From the NCBI RefSeq assembly GCF_000172795.2, contig NZ_CP020947.1, forward strand, positions 2,979,001 to 3,043,000: DNA of 64,000 nucleotides, in the 5' to 3' direction. The notes below the pieces were generated by a model. It saw only the letters and a list, made by a program, of their open reading frames with translations, was not told the origin of the DNA and searched no databases. The first letter of the stretch is position 1; each line of letters opens with the position of its first letter. Below are positions 1 through 9,725 of this stretch, one piece after another. Source of the stretch: Rhizobium sp. CIAT894. Lineage in GTDB: Bacteria > Pseudomonadota > Alphaproteobacteria > Rhizobiales > Rhizobiaceae. A program made the position numbers and the translations under genes.

Positions 1-746
1 TGACGCCCGAGGGCGACCTCACGCTGAAGAATATCGGCGATCTCTTTACCCCATCGATCATGAGCGCTTACTGGATCAGTATCCGCGTTTCGGTCGCCTC
101 CGCCCTCGGCGGGGCGCTGATCGGCTTCTTCCTCGCCTGGGCCGTCGTGCTCGGCGGCCTGCCCGCCTCGGTGCGCTCGACGCTTCTGACCTTTTCCGGC
201 GTCGCCTCGAACTTTGCCGGCGTGCCGCTTGCCTTCGCCTTCCTCGCAACGCTCGGCCGCACCGGTCTTGTGACGATGTTCCTGCGTGAGTGGTTCGGTT
301 TCAATCTTTACGGCACCGGTTTCAACCTGTTGTCCTTCCTCGGCCTGACCATCACCTATATGTATTTCCAGATTCCGCTGATGGTGCTGATCCTGACGCC
401 GGCCCTCGACGGCATGAAGAAGGAGTGGCGCGAAGCCTCTGAGATTCTCGGCGCCACCAATCGCCAATACTGGACGATGGTAGCAATGCCGATCCTCTGG
501 CCGAGCCTGCTCGGCACGACGCTGCTCCTCTTTGCCAATGCCTTCGGCGCCATTGCCACCGCCTTCGCGCTGACCGGCAGCTCGCTGAACATCGTGCCGA
601 TCCTGCTCTATGCACAGATCCGCGGCGACGTCCTGCACAATGCCAACCTCGGCTATGCCATCGCGCTCGGCATGATCGTCATAACAGGCGTCTCGAACAT
701 CCTGTATCTCATGCTGCGCATGCGCGCCGAACGGTGGCAGAAATGA
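1..746 (+). CDS. ABC transporter permease, PotB-like (5' end missing)
   Basis: Inner-membrane permease of a spermidine/putrescine-type ABC importer. The frame is already open at base 3 (reading TPEGDLTLKNIGDLF), so the gene starts before the window and the Met at 60 is internal. About six hydrophobic segments are visible, and the cytoplasmic EAA loop (EASEILGATNRQYW, then a Pro-rich stretch) that docks on the ATPase lies about 125 residues after that Met. The stop overlaps the start of the next permease as ATGA, indicating translational coupling in one operon. The binding-protein gene is not in view and presumably lies upstream. The substrate cannot be assigned from the permease alone. Confidence 0.88.
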   Translation, partial: TPEGDLTLKNIGDLFTPSIMSAYWISIRVSVASALGGALIGFFLAWAVVLGGLPASVRSTLLTFSGVASNFAGVPLAFAFLATLGRTGLVTMFLREWFGFNLYGTGFNLLSFLGLTITYMYFQIPLMVLILTPALDGMKKEWREASEILGATNRQYWTMVAMPILWPSLLGTTLLLFANAFGAIATAFALTGSSLNIVPILLYAQIRGDVLHNANLGYAIALGMIVITGVSNILYLMLRMRAERWQK

Positions 747-1531
747 AAGCTCAACGTCTTGGAGCCTGGATCGCCATCATTCTGGGTGCATCCTATTTCG
801 TCATTCCGCTGATCGGCACTATCGAATTTTCGCTGCGCATGCGCCGCGGCGAATACAGCTTCGATGCCTATCAATCGGTCTTCTCGGACGCCCAGTTCCG
901 CGAGACCTTCGGCTATTCCATGCTGATGGCGTTGCTCACCATCGTCTTCGGCATGCTGCTCGTCGTCCCGACCGCCTACTGGGTGCGCCTGCGCCTGCCG
1001 CAGATGCGCCCCGTCGTCGAATTCATCACGCTGCTGCCACTCGTCATTCCGGCGATCGTCATCGTCTTCGGTTACCTCAGGATGTACAATTCGTCGTCCT
1101 ACCTGCCGCTGACGGGTTCGACGACCGGCACCAACATCCTGCTGGTGTTCTCCTATATCACCCTGTCCCTGCCCTATATGTACCGCGCCGTCGATACCGC
1201 CATGCGTGCCATCGACGTCCGCACGCTAACGGAGGCGGCCGAAAGCCTCGGCGCCCGCTGGACGACCATCATGTTCAAGTGCATTTTCCCCAACGTCATG
1301 AGCGGCGTGCTGTCAGGCGCCTTCATCACGCTTGCGATCGTCATGGGCGAATTCACTTTCGCCGCGCTGCTGAACCGTCCGGCCTTCGGCCCCTACCTGC
1401 AGCTTGTCGGCGCCAACAAGGCCTATGAGCCTTCGGCCCTCGCCGTCATCGCCTTCTCGATCACCTGGCTCAGCATGGGCCTGCTCAACCTCGTTTCCCG
1501 CTTCGGCAAAGCCCGCCCGGCAAAGGCTTAA
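743..1531 (+). CDS. ABC transporter permease, PotC-like
   Basis: Second inner-membrane permease of the same importer, 262 residues. I start it at the ATG at 743, which overlaps the previous stop (ATGA), rather than the GTG at 734. It has an N-terminal membrane span (WIAIILGASYFVIPLIG), further spans, and an EAA loop (TEAAESLGARWTTIMFKCI) followed by the usual Pro. It pairs with the upstream permease as a heterodimer, and the ATPase gene follows after 12 bases. Polyamine/opine-type substrate specificity is typical of this family but not proven here. Confidence 0.9.
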   Translation: MKAQRLGAWIAIILGASYFVIPLIGTIEFSLRMRRGEYSFDAYQSVFSDAQFRETFGYSMLMALLTIVFGMLLVVPTAYWVRLRLPQMRPVVEFITLLPLVIPAIVIVFGYLRMYNSSSYLPLTGSTTGTNILLVFSYITLSLPYMYRAVDTAMRAIDVRTLTEAAESLGARWTTIMFKCIFPNVMSGVLSGAFITLAIVMGEFTFAALLNRPAFGPYLQLVGANKAYEPSALAVIAFSITWLSMGLLNLVSRFGKARPAKA

Positions 1532-1543
1532 GGTATCTGGCTC

Positions 1544-2605
1544 ATGTCCTTTCTCACACTGAACAACATTCAGAAATCCTTCGGCCCGGTCCAGGTCGTC
1601 AAGAACTTCAACATGAACATCGAGAAGGGCGAGTTCGTCTCCTTCCTCGGACCGTCGGGCTGCGGCAAGACGACCGTTCTGCGCATGATCGCCGGCTTTG
1701 AAACACCGACCGGCGGCACGCTGACCATCAACGGCAAGGACCAGAGCGCGCTGAAGCCGAACCAGCGCAATATCGGCATGGTCTTCCAGGCCTATGCGCT
1801 GTTCCCCAACATGACGGTGCACGACAACGTCGCCTTCGGCCTCAAGGTCGCCGGCGCCGCCAAGCCTGAGATCAACGCCCGCGTCAAGGAAATGCTCGGC
1901 CTGATCAAGCTCGATCACCTGGCCGATCGCTTTCCCTACCAGATGTCGGGCGGCCAGCAGCAGCGTGTGGCGCTCGCCCGCGCGCTTGCCGTCAAGCCGC
2001 AGGTGCTTTTGCTCGACGAGCCGCTCTCCGCACTCGACGCCAAGATCCGCGTGTCGCTGCGCGAAGAAATCCGCCAGATCCAGCAGCAGCTCGGCATCAC
2101 CACTGTTTTCGTCACCCACGACCAGGAAGAGGCGCTGTCGATCTCCGACCGCATTGTCGTCATGAATGCCGGCAAGGCCGACCAGATCGGTTCACCCTTC
2201 GAGATCTACAATACGCCGGCAACGCGCTTCGTCGCCTCCTTCGTCGGCACCCTGAACCTGATCGAGGCCAAGGTCGTCGATCCCGACGCCAACCTCATCC
2301 AGATCGGCGATCAGAAAATCACCCTGAAGCAGTCGGTCGCAGCCCACAAGGCCGGCGAGACCATCTCGCTGGCGCTGCGTCCTGAAGCAGGCTCGCTCTC
2401 CGATAGCGCCAGAAGCGATACCGCGCTGACCGGCCAGGTTGTCTCCGCGCACTTCCTTGGCTCGGTCATCCGCACCCGCATGAATGTCGGCGGCAACGTC
2501 ATTTCCTTCGACATGTTCAACAGCCCCGGCACCACGCCGCCGCAGGCCGGCGAAACGGTGACGCTGCGCTTCATGGCGGCCGATCTGCTGATCATCCGCG
2601 ACTGA
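1544..2605 (+). CDS. ABC transporter ATP-binding protein, PotA-like
   Basis: Cytoplasmic ATPase that powers the importer encoded just upstream; 353 residues. Walker A is GPSGCGKTT (about residues 37-45), the signature is MSGGQQQR, and Walker B is [11 protein letters not shown] followed by the switch His in VTHDQEE. The last 120 residues form the C-terminal TOBE-type regulatory region typical of PotA/FbpC/UgpC proteins. It is the last gene of the operon: a strong hairpin terminator follows 25 bases after the stop. Confidence 0.93.
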   Translation: MSFLTLNNIQKSFGPVQVVKNFNMNIEKGEFVSFLGPSGCGKTTVLRMIAGFETPTGGTLTINGKDQSALKPNQRNIGMVFQAYALFPNMTVHDNVAFGLKVAGAAKPEINARVKEMLGLIKLDHLADRFPYQMSGGQQQRVALARALAVKPQVLLLDEPLSALDAKIRVSLREEIRQIQQQLGITTVFVTHDQEEALSISDRIVVMNAGKADQIGSPFEIYNTPATRFVASFVGTLNLIEAKVVDPDANLIQIGDQKITLKQSVAAHKAGETISLALRPEAGSLSDSARSDTALTGQVVSAHFLGSVIRTRMNVGGNVISFDMFNSPGTTPPQAGETVTLRFMAADLLIIRD

Positions 2606-2630
2606 TATTCGCCAATACCGCTCACGCAAA

Positions 2631-2655
2631 AGGCGCCGCGAAACGGCGCCTTTTT
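2631..2655 (+). terminator. Rho-independent terminator of the PotBCA-like operon
   Basis: An 8-bp perfect stem (AGGCGCCG / CGGCGCCT) with a CGAAA loop is followed directly by five T residues, just after the ATPase stop codon. Confidence 0.88.
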
Positions 2656-2742
2656 CATTGTCGGAATGACGGAGGAGACGACAGCCTTGTCAGATCCATC
2701 TCGCTTCGGCCAGGGAGAAGAGGCGAAGGCATTGCCACGAAT

Positions 2743-2912
2743 CTCTTCTCCCCAGCGGGGAGAAGGTGCCGGCAGGCGGATGAGGGGGCCACACGGCACA
2801 GCATTGATTGCCCTGCTCGCTCAGCACAACAATAACAAATGTTCTGGCGTGCAGCCCCCTCATCCGTCCCTTCGGGCCACCTTCTCCCCGCTGGGGAGAA
2901 GGGAAAGGACAC
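2743..2912. repeat. Inverted pair of RIME-like palindromes
   Basis: Two copies of a rhizobial intergenic palindrome (core CTTCTCCCC-GC-GGGGAGAAG followed by GTGCCGGCAGGCGGATGAG or a variant) lie in opposite orientation at 2743-2788 and 2855-2912. They fill the 308-bp gap between two convergent ATPase genes. No gene is supported in the gap. The same family recurs at 21037-21350. Confidence 0.75.
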
Positions 2913-2913
2913 C

Positions 2914-3915
2914 TCAGCGGATCGCCCGGTCATCGACATCGAAGCGGTGCACGCGCGCCTGATCCGGCGTCGCATAAACCATCTCGTCGGGCTCATACTG
3001 ATGCTCGCCGAACAGCCGCGCCGTCAGCAGGCCGCACTGCTCGGATTCCAGATAGATGATCGTGTCGGCGCCGAGATGCTCGACATGCACGACCTTCGCG
3101 GCCCAGGTCCCCTGTTCGCGCGACAGCGTCATGTGTTCAGGACGCACGCCGATCGTCTTGGCGCTGTGATCGCCGACCTTCTCGGCCGCGATGAAATTCA
3201 TCTGCGGCGAGCCGATGAAGCCGGCGACGAAGACGTTGGCCGGGCGGTTGTAAAGCTCCATCGGTGAGCCGATCTGCTCGATCGCGCCGGCATTCAGCAC
3301 GACGATCTTGTCGGCAAGCGTCATCGCCTCGACCTGGTCGTGGGTGACATAGATCATCGTCGCTTTCAGGCTGCGGTGCAGCCGGGCGATTTCGAGGCGG
3401 GTCTGAACGCGCAGCGCCGCATCGAGGTTCGACAGCGGCTCGTCGAACAGGAAGAGTTCCGGTTCGCGCACGATGGCGCGGCCGATCGCGACGCGCTGCC
3501 GCTGACCGCCTGATAGTTCGGCCGGCCGGCGTGCGAGATAAGGTTCCAGCGACAGCATGCCGGACGCCTTGCCGACTCGGCTGTCGATCTCCTCTTTGGC
3601 CGTACCGGCCTGCTTGAGACCAAGGCCCATATTGTCCTTGACCGTCAGATGCGGATAGAGCGCATAGGACTGGAACACCATGGCAATGCCGCGCTTGGCC
3701 GGCGGCGTCAGTGTCTCGTCGCGGCCGTTGATGACGACAGCGCCCGACGTGACGTCCTCGAGACCGGCAATGCTGCGCAAGAGCGTCGACTTCCCGCAGC
3801 CCGACGGTCCGACGAAGATGACGAATTCGCCGTCCTTGACCTCGAGGTCGATACCTTTGAGCACCTCATGCGTGCCATAGGTCTTGCGGATGGATTTGAG
3901 TTGAAGCGATCCCAC
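2914..3915 (-). CDS. CUT1 sugar ABC transporter ATP-binding protein (UgpC/MalK-like)
   Basis: ATPase of the sugar importer encoded by the genes to its right. I start it at GTG 3915, which has an AAGGGA ribosome site, giving 333 residues. The frame stays open to 3999, but that extension runs into the neighbouring oxidoreductase. Walker [10 protein letters not shown], signature LSGGQRQR, Walker [12 protein letters not shown], and the His of YVTHDQVE are all present. The phrase [15 protein letters not shown] is characteristic of MalK-type CUT1 ATPases, and the C-terminus carries the TOBE domain. It is the last gene of a five-gene minus-strand operon (binding protein, two permeases, oxidoreductase, ATPase). 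Confidence 0.92.
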   Translation of the reverse strand: MGSLQLKSIRKTYGTHEVLKGIDLEVKDGEFVIFVGPSGCGKSTLLRSIAGLEDVTSGAVVINGRDETLTPPAKRGIAMVFQSYALYPHLTVKDNMGLGLKQAGTAKEEIDSRVGKASGMLSLEPYLARRPAELSGGQRQRVAIGRAIVREPELFLFDEPLSNLDAALRVQTRLEIARLHRSLKATMIYVTHDQVEAMTLADKIVVLNAGAIEQIGSPMELYNRPANVFVAGFIGSPQMNFIAAEKVGDHSAKTIGVRPEHMTLSREQGTWAAKVVHVEHLGADTIIYLESEQCGLLTARLFGEHQYEPDEMVYATPDQARVHRFDVDDRAIR

Positions 3916-3925
3916 TGTTTTTCCC

Positions 3926-4987
3926 TTACAATCTGACCGGCTGGCCGGTGCGCACGCTCTCATCGGCGGCGAGGCAGATGCGCAGCGACGCCACCGCATC
4001 CGTCATATGGCGATCGAGGTTCAGATCCTCGCGGATCGCCCTCAGCATGAAGGCCTGTTCCAGGTCGCAAAGCGCCTGATGACCGGGCTCGCCCGTCATC
4101 CTCATATCCTGGTCGGGCCGGACGAACTTGCCGTCCGGGCCGGTTTCGGCCGTGTGCAGACGGATCACTGATGTCTTAGTGTGCGTGTCGATATCGTCGG
4201 ACTTGGCGTTCGGATCCATGACGATCGACACCGCGCCCTTCGGCGACATCACATCCTTCACGAAGAAGGCGGTCTCCGAAATCATCGGCCCCCAGCCGGC
4301 CTCGTACCAGCCGACCGAACCGTCCTCGAACAGCACCTGCAGCTGGCCGTAATTATACATGTCGGCAGCGATCTCATCGGACAGGCGCAGCCCCATGCCG
4401 CGCACCTCGACGGCCCTTGCGTCGGTGATCTGGCACATGACGTCGACATAATGCACACCGCAATCGACGATCGGCGAGGTCGTACGCATCAGCGACTTGT
4501 GAGTCGCCCAGGTCGGGCCGCTGGACTGCTGGTTGAGGTTCATGCGGAAGACATAGGGGGGCCCGAGTTTGCGCGCCTCCTCGATCAGCTTCGTCCAGGA
4601 CGGGTGATGGCGCAGGATATAGCCGATCACCAGCTTGCGCCCGGCCTTCTCCGCTGCCGCGACGACCCGCTCGGCATCGGCAACGGTGGTCGCCAGCGGC
4701 TTTTCGACGAACACATGGCAGCCGGCCTCGAAGGCGGCGACGGCATAGTCGGCATGGCTGTCGGAATAGGTGTTGATCGAGCAGAGATCCGGTTTCAGCT
4801 CGGCAAGCGCCGTCGCGAAATCGGGATGGATCGTATAGGCCTGCAGCTCGCGCTCCAGCTTTGGCGTCGAGCGGTTGACGAGACCGACGATCTCGAAACC
4901 GGGATTGTTGTGATAGGCGAGCGCATGGCTGCGGCCCATATTGCCGAGGCCGGCAACGAGAACACGGATCGGTTTCTCCTGGCTCAT
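3926..4987 (-). CDS. Gfo/Idh/MocA-family NAD(P)-dependent oxidoreductase
   Basis: Cytoplasmic sugar or inositol-type dehydrogenase, 353 residues. The N-terminal Rossmann fold is seen as [14 protein letters not shown] (GxGxxG) and the family motif EKPLATT lies near residue 95. The C-terminal half is the usual alpha/beta substrate domain. Its start overlaps the stop of the permease gene as ATGA, so it is translated with the transporter and probably oxidises the imported sugar or a derivative. The exact substrate is unknown. Confidence 0.9.
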   Translation of the reverse strand: MSQEKPIRVLVAGLGNMGRSHALAYHNNPGFEIVGLVNRSTPKLERELQAYTIHPDFATALAELKPDLCSINTYSDSHADYAVAAFEAGCHVFVEKPLATTVADAERVVAAAEKAGRKLVIGYILRHHPSWTKLIEEARKLGPPYVFRMNLNQQSSGPTWATHKSLMRTTSPIVDCGVHYVDVMCQITDARAVEVRGMGLRLSDEIAADMYNYGQLQVLFEDGSVGWYEAGWGPMISETAFFVKDVMSPKGAVSIVMDPNAKSDDIDTHTKTSVIRLHTAETGPDGKFVRPDQDMRMTGEPGHQALCDLEQAFMLRAIREDLNLDRHMTDAVASLRICLAADESVRTGQPVRL

Positions 4988-5823
4988 TTGACGGCTCCCG
5001 ACGTGATGCCGCGGATCAACTGGCGCGAGAAGATGACGTAGAGGACGAGGATCGGCAGGATGGCGAGCGAGAGTGCCGCCAGCACCGCATTCCAGTTGGT
5101 GACGAACTGGCCGATGAAGATCTGCGAGCCGAGCGTCACCGTCTTGGTCGCCTCTGCCGGCGCCAGGATCAGCGGGAACCAGAGATCGTTCCAGATCGGG
5201 ATCATGGTGAAGACGGCGACCGTTGCCATGGCCGGGCGCACCAGCGGGAGCACCAGGCGGAAGAAGATCGCATATTCGGAAAGCCCGTCGATACGGCCGG
5301 CATTCTTCAGGTCGTCCGAAACCGTGCGCATGAATTCCGACAGGATGAAGATCGCCAGCGGTATGCCCTGCGCGGTATAAACCAGGACAAGTGCCGTCAG
5401 CGTATTGACGAGACCGGCTGCCACCATGCCCTGCAGGATCGCCACCGTGCCGAGGCGGATCGGGATCATGATGCCGATCGCCATATAGAGCCCGAGCAGC
5501 ATATTGCCGCGGAAGCGATATTCCGACAGTGCGAAGGCCGCCATGGCGCCGAAAAGCAGCACCAGCAGGATCGAGACGATCGTGACGATGAAGCTGTTCT
5601 GGAAATAGGTAGCGAAGTCACCCTGCCCCAGCACCGTCTGATAGCCGACAAGGCTGAAGGTCGACGGCGTCGGCACCATCAGCGGCTCGCGGAAGATCGA
5701 GGCGCGATCCTTGAACGAGTTGACAATGGTGAGGAAGACAGGAAACAGCGCGACCAGCGTATAGGCGCTGAGCGCCAGATGCACGAGGCCGGTGCGGATG
5801 GGAGATGTGCGTGCCTTGGACAT
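4984..5823 (-). CDS. CUT1 sugar ABC transporter permease (UgpE/MalG-like)
   Basis: Inner-membrane permease, 279 residues, with about six membrane spans. The N-terminal span (LVHLALSAYTLVALFPVFLT) is followed by NSFKDRASIF, a pattern common in MalG-type subunits. The EAA-type loop (NAGRIDGLSEYAIFFRLVLP) is near residue 185. It overlaps the oxidoreductase gene by 4 bases and lies 9 bases after the partner permease. Confidence 0.9.
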   Translation of the reverse strand: MSKARTSPIRTGLVHLALSAYTLVALFPVFLTIVNSFKDRASIFREPLMVPTPSTFSLVGYQTVLGQGDFATYFQNSFIVTIVSILLVLLFGAMAAFALSEYRFRGNMLLGLYMAIGIMIPIRLGTVAILQGMVAAGLVNTLTALVLVYTAQGIPLAIFILSEFMRTVSDDLKNAGRIDGLSEYAIFFRLVLPLVRPAMATVAVFTMIPIWNDLWFPLILAPAEATKTVTLGSQIFIGQFVTNWNAVLAALSLAILPILVLYVIFSRQLIRGITSGAVK

Positions 5824-5832
5824 GCGCGCTCC

Positions 5833-6810
5833 TCAGAACTGGTAGCGACGCATGCGCCGCTGGATGACGAAGAGATAAAGCGAGACGCCGGCGAGGATGA
5901 TGAGGAACATCACGGTGGCGATCGTCGCACCCATCGAGCGGTCGCCGAGCTGCAGCTGGAAACCGAAGAAGGTGCGGTAGAGCAGCGTGCCGAGAATATC
6001 GGTCGACATGTCAGGCCCGGCCAGCGCCCCCTGCACCGTGTAGATCAGGTCGAAAGCATTGAAATTGCCGACGAAAGTCAGGATCGAGATGATGCCGATC
6101 GCCGGCAGGATGAGCGGCAGCTTGATCTTCCAGAACTGCGCCCAGCCGGTAATGCCGTCGCATTCGGCCGCCTCGATCACCTCTTCCGGGATGCTGAGAA
6201 GCGCTGCATAGATCAACATCATCGGAATGCCGATATATTGCCAGTTGGAGATCAGCGACACGGCAATCAGCGCCGAACCCGGCTTACCGAGCCAGGGGGC
6301 GAACAGGAATTTCAAGCCGATGAGATCGAGCATCCAGGGCGCGACACCCCAGATCGGCGACAGGATCAACTTCCAGATGAAGCCGACGATGACGAAGGAG
6401 AGCAGCGTCGGCAGGAACATCGCCGTGCGGTAGAAGGCGACGCCCCTGAGCTTCGGCACCGAAAGCAGGGCCGCCAGCGCAATGCCGATCGGGTTCTGCA
6501 CGCACATGTGGATGGCGAAGAAGATCAGGTTGTTGACGAGTGCGTTCCAGAAATCATGCGCCCAGCGCGGATCGCCGAACAGCACCTTGAAATTCGCAAG
6601 CCCGACGAAGGCAGGCTGCCCATCGACCGTATTGTAGAGCGAAAGCCTCAGCGTTTCGATCAGCGGCAGCACCATGACGGCAGAATAGACGATTACGGCG
6701 GGCAGCATGAAGACGAAGATGTGCCAGCGCACCGGGCGCTTGATCGGGACGATATCGGCCGCGTTGTCGGTTGGGCTCATGGCTTTTGCCTTGTTGTTAT
6801 CGGCTGGCAT
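5833..6810 (-). CDS. CUT1 sugar ABC transporter permease (UgpA/MalF-like)
   Basis: Inner-membrane permease, 325 residues. A polar N-terminus of about 28 residues precedes the first span (WHIFVFMLPAVIVYSAVMVL), which is followed by the family pattern LPLIETLRLSLYN. The EAA loop (EAAECDGITGWAQFWKIKLP) lies near residue 215. It forms the membrane heterodimer with the next gene. It is separated from its binding-protein gene by 241 bases that contain RIME-like palindromes. Confidence 0.9.
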   Translation of the reverse strand: MPADNNKAKAMSPTDNAADIVPIKRPVRWHIFVFMLPAVIVYSAVMVLPLIETLRLSLYNTVDGQPAFVGLANFKVLFGDPRWAHDFWNALVNNLIFFAIHMCVQNPIGIALAALLSVPKLRGVAFYRTAMFLPTLLSFVIVGFIWKLILSPIWGVAPWMLDLIGLKFLFAPWLGKPGSALIAVSLISNWQYIGIPMMLIYAALLSIPEEVIEAAECDGITGWAQFWKIKLPLILPAIGIISILTFVGNFNAFDLIYTVQGALAGPDMSTDILGTLLYRTFFGFQLQLGDRSMGATIATVMFLIILAGVSLYLFVIQRRMRRYQF

Positions 6811-6919
6811 TGAAGCACAGCACAGATAGATCCTGGGGCTGGATTCGGTTCATCCACACGGCAGGGCACGTCTTCGCTATCGCGAGCCGCCATGCTTTCG
6901 CATGACGAAAGACCCCTTC

Positions 6920-7047
6920 TGGCCTGCCGGCCATCTTCCCCACAAGGGGGAAGAAGACCCGCGGCGTGATCCCCTCTCCACCAAAACCGCGCATTTGCGA
7001 CAGCCTAAGCCCCTCCCCTTTGTGGGGAGGGGTTGGGGAGGGGTTTC
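6920..7047. repeat. RIME-like palindromes between binding-protein and permease genes
   Basis: A palindrome (CATCTTCCCC-AC-AAGGGGGAAGA with flanking GGCCTGCCGGCC, 6920-6960) and a second element (CCCTCCCC-TTTGT-GGGGAGGGG followed by TTGGGGAGGGG, 7011-7047) fill the gap inside the transport operon. Transcribed, they form strong stem-loops immediately downstream of the binding-protein gene. Confidence 0.7.
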
Positions 7048-7051
7048 ACGG

Positions 7052-8311
7052 TTACTTCGCCGGCTTGTACCAGCTGTCGAGGCCCTTCTGCAGCTTCTCG
7101 GCAGCGACCTTCGGCGTATCCGTGCCGTTGATCACGTTGGCCGATTCCACCCAGGTCTCGTTTTCGAGGTTCGGCGTGCCGCGCGACAGGATCTGGTAGG
7201 TCGAGCGCACGGTCGACTTGTACGGGCCCCGCCAGGAGACGAATTCCTGGGCAAGCGGATCGGACATCTTGACCGGATTGGAGTTCAGGCTGAAGAAGCC
7301 CGGCAGCGAGTTCGCATAGATGTCGGCGAACTCGGGCGAAGCGACCCAGCTCAGGAACTTCTTGGCTTCCTCGGCATGCTTGCTCTTGGCATTCAGGGCG
7401 ACGCCGATATCCGGATGGTCGGAGATATAGCCTTGATCGCCGGACTTCGGAACCGGCGGCGGGAAGGCGCCCATCTTGAACTGCGCCTGCGTGTTGAACA
7501 GCGCGATTTCCCAGGAGCCGGCCGGATAGATGGCGGCGCGTCCGAGGGTGAAGAGGTTCTGACTGTCAGAATAGGTCTGGGCTTCGAAACCGTCGCCGAG
7601 ATAGGGCTTCCACTTGGCCAGCTCTTCATAGGGCTTGACCCAGTCGGCATCGGTCAGCTTCTGCTTGCCCGCGATCAGGGCGTCGCGGCCTTCTTCACCC
7701 TTCCAGTAGTTCGGGCCGATGTTCTGGTAGCCCATCGTGGCGGCTTCCCAGAGGTCCTTCGTGCCCATGGCGAGCGGAATATAGGTGCCGTCGGCCTTGA
7801 TCTTGTCGAGCGCCGCGTAGAACTCGTCCTGCGTCTTCGGCACGGATATACCGAGCTTGTCGAAGGCATCCTTGTTGTAGATGAAGCCGTGGATGACCGA
7901 AGCCATCGGCACGCAGAAGGTCGACTTGCCGTCGTCGGTCGACCATGCCGCCTTGGCGACGGCTGAGAAGTTCTCCATTCCGGGCAGGCTGGTGATGTCG
8001 ACAAGCTGCTTCTTGTTGAAGAGTTCGAGCGAGGCGTCGAACGGACGGCAGGTGATGATATCGCCTGCGGAGCCGGCATCGAGCTTGGCGTTCAGCGAAG
8101 CATTGTATTCGGTCGGAGCGGTCGGCGAGAAGACGATCTTGATGCCCGGATTCTTGGCTTCGAACGCCGGGATGATCTTCTCCTGCCAGATCTGCAGGTC
8201 GTCGTTACGCCAGCTTTCGACCGTCAGCGTGACGTCGGCGGCATGGACGAGACCTGCCGATGTCAGCAGGCTTGAGGCAAGCAGGAAGCTTTTCAGAGCA
8301 GTGTTTTTCAT
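7052..8311 (-). CDS. CUT1 sugar ABC transporter periplasmic binding protein
   Basis: Family 1 extracellular solute-binding protein, 419 residues. A Sec signal peptide is visible (MKNTALKSFLLASSL, cleavage after VHA near residue 24). The mature start, ADVTLTVESWRNDDLQIWQEK, is typical of UgpB/MalE-like sugar receptors. A GGAGAGGGAA ribosome site precedes the ATG. It is first in the minus-strand operon and divergent from a sugar kinase and GntR regulator, which suggests an amino sugar such as N-acetylglucosamine or a related sugar as ligand. That is inference from context. Confidence 0.9.
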   Translation of the reverse strand: MKNTALKSFLLASSLLTSAGLVHAADVTLTVESWRNDDLQIWQEKIIPAFEAKNPGIKIVFSPTAPTEYNASLNAKLDAGSAGDIITCRPFDASLELFNKKQLVDITSLPGMENFSAVAKAAWSTDDGKSTFCVPMASVIHGFIYNKDAFDKLGISVPKTQDEFYAALDKIKADGTYIPLAMGTKDLWEAATMGYQNIGPNYWKGEEGRDALIAGKQKLTDADWVKPYEELAKWKPYLGDGFEAQTYSDSQNLFTLGRAAIYPAGSWEIALFNTQAQFKMGAFPPPVPKSGDQGYISDHPDIGVALNAKSKHAEEAKKFLSWVASPEFADIYANSLPGFFSLNSNPVKMSDPLAQEFVSWRGPYKSTVRSTYQILSRGTPNLENETWVESANVINGTDTPKVAAEKLQKGLDSWYKPAK

Positions 8312-8840
8312 TTCCCTCTCCTGTTTTCAGGCGCCGGAAGGCGCCGTTTTCGATCTGAAACAAGCGGTTGGCGTGCTTGAGGAAACACCCAACGCCCCTT
8401 GGAGGACCGCCAGCGACTGCCGGCCCCGAAAGCTCGACGGACGCAAAGGCGGATCGCCTGCGGCCGGACTGCGCGCTGTTCGGTGACCTGCACCGGACGC
8501 GCCGAAAAATAATGGGAAAGCCAATGGATGCCTGAATTCCATCGCCGGCCCGACAGGCCGCTGGTGTTCTGGCATCATCCTCGAAGCGGTTCCGGCTTGG
8601 CTTTGCTGCCGGTTTTCGTGGGCTTCGAAACGCTGTTCCCTTTTGTCGAATTAAGGCCAAAAAAATACCAATTGTCCAGACGAATTTTAACTTTTTGGCC
8701 AACACGGCTTCATTAAAAATTTTTATTAAGTAAAATCAACAAGATAAAAAGGTGTAATTTCTCCGCCATTCCCACTTGGTAAATGGTATTTTTTTGGTAT
8801 TGTATGAAAAACAGGTGGGAACGGCGTATTCGGAGGTCCG
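8312..8840. promoter_or_regulatory. Divergent promoter region with repeated TGGTAT half-sites
   Basis: This 529-bp gap between divergent genes is G+C-rich at its left end and markedly A+T-rich from about 8640 to 8810. The A+T-rich part has ATACCA at 8665-8670, then TGGTAA at 8777, TGGTAT at 8784 and TGGTAT at 8795 in the opposite orientation. GntR/HutC-family repressors commonly bind TGGT-N-ACCA-type elements, so these are candidate operators for the GntR regulator at 9722. I see no gene in the gap. Confidence 0.5.
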
Positions 8841-9725
8841 ATGACGGAGCTTGCAATCGGCATAGATGGCGGCGGAACGAGCTGCCGGGCCGCGGTCGCG
8901 GACAGAAACGGCACTATCATCGGCCGCGGCAAATCGGGGCCTGCCAATATCCTGTCCGATCTGGACAATTCTCTTCTCAATATCGTCGACTCCGCCCGGC
9001 AGGCTTTGCGCGATGCCGGGCTCGCCGCGGAAACAATTTCCTCCGTCGCAGCGGTCGTCGGAGTCGCCGGCGCCAATGTCACGGATTATGGCCAGCGAGT
9101 CGAAAAGGCCCTGCCCTTTGCCGAAGGCCGCATTGTTACCGACGCGCTGATCGCCCTGCAGGGCGCGCTCGGCGATGCCGACGGCATCGTCGGCGCCTTC
9201 GGCACCGGCTCGGTCTATAACGCCCGGAAAGAGGGACGGCTGAACGGCATCGGCGGCTGGGGCTTCGTCGTCGGCGACCAGGCAAGCGGCGCCCGCCTGG
9301 GCCGCGACCTGATGGAACGATCGCTGCTCGCCCACGACGGCGTACGCCCGGCTTCCGCGATCACCGAATCGGTCATGGCCGAATACGGCAACGATCCCGA
9401 GCGCATCGTCGAATTCGCCCATTCGGCAAGACCGACGGATTTTGCCCGCTACGCGCCTGTTGTCTTCGACTACGCAATGAGGGGCGATACGGTCGCGATC
9501 GGCATCGTCACGGACGCGGCAACGGCGATCGGTGAAAGCCTCGAAGCGCTGCTCTGGCCCGGATGCCCGTCAATCTGCCTGCTTGGCGGCCTTGCGGAAG
9601 CCTATGAGCCCTGGCTTCCCCAACGCTACAGGCCGCTGCTTGCCAAGCCGAAAAACGATGCCCTTCACGGCGCGGTGGAACTTGCGGTCAAGCTCCTGAA
9701 CGAGCGACGGAGAGGTGCGGCATGA
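8841..9725 (+). CDS. BadF/BadG-type sugar kinase (N-acetylglucosamine kinase-like)
   Basis: ASKHA-fold ATPase, 294 residues, of the BadF/BadG/BcrA family. Sugar-kinase members phosphorylate N-acetylglucosamine or related amino sugars. The N-terminal phosphate-binding motif is IGIDGGGTSCRAAV (residues 6-19); a second, GAFGTGSVYNAR, lies near 117-128, and a Gly-rich segment (GGWGFVVGDQASGA) follows. A CGGAGG ribosome site precedes the ATG. The GntR gene overlaps its stop by 4 bases. It probably phosphorylates the sugar imported by the divergent ABC system. Confidence 0.85.
   Translation: MTELAIGIDGGGTSCRAAVADRNGTIIGRGKSGPANILSDLDNSLLNIVDSARQALRDAGLAAETISSVAAVVGVAGANVTDYGQRVEKALPFAEGRIVTDALIALQGALGDADGIVGAFGTGSVYNARKEGRLNGIGGWGFVVGDQASGARLGRDLMERSLLAHDGVRPASAITESVMAEYGNDPERIVEFAHSARPTDFARYAPVVFDYAMRGDTVAIGIVTDAATAIGESLEALLWPGCPSICLLGGLAEAYEPWLPQRYRPLLAKPKNDALHGAVELAVKLLNERRRGAA

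Noticed and set aside
1313..2119. 268-codon minus-strand frame across the PotA-like gene
   Set aside because: Shadow of the ATPase gene, with the low-complexity His/Asp/Gly-rich composition typical of antisense frames.
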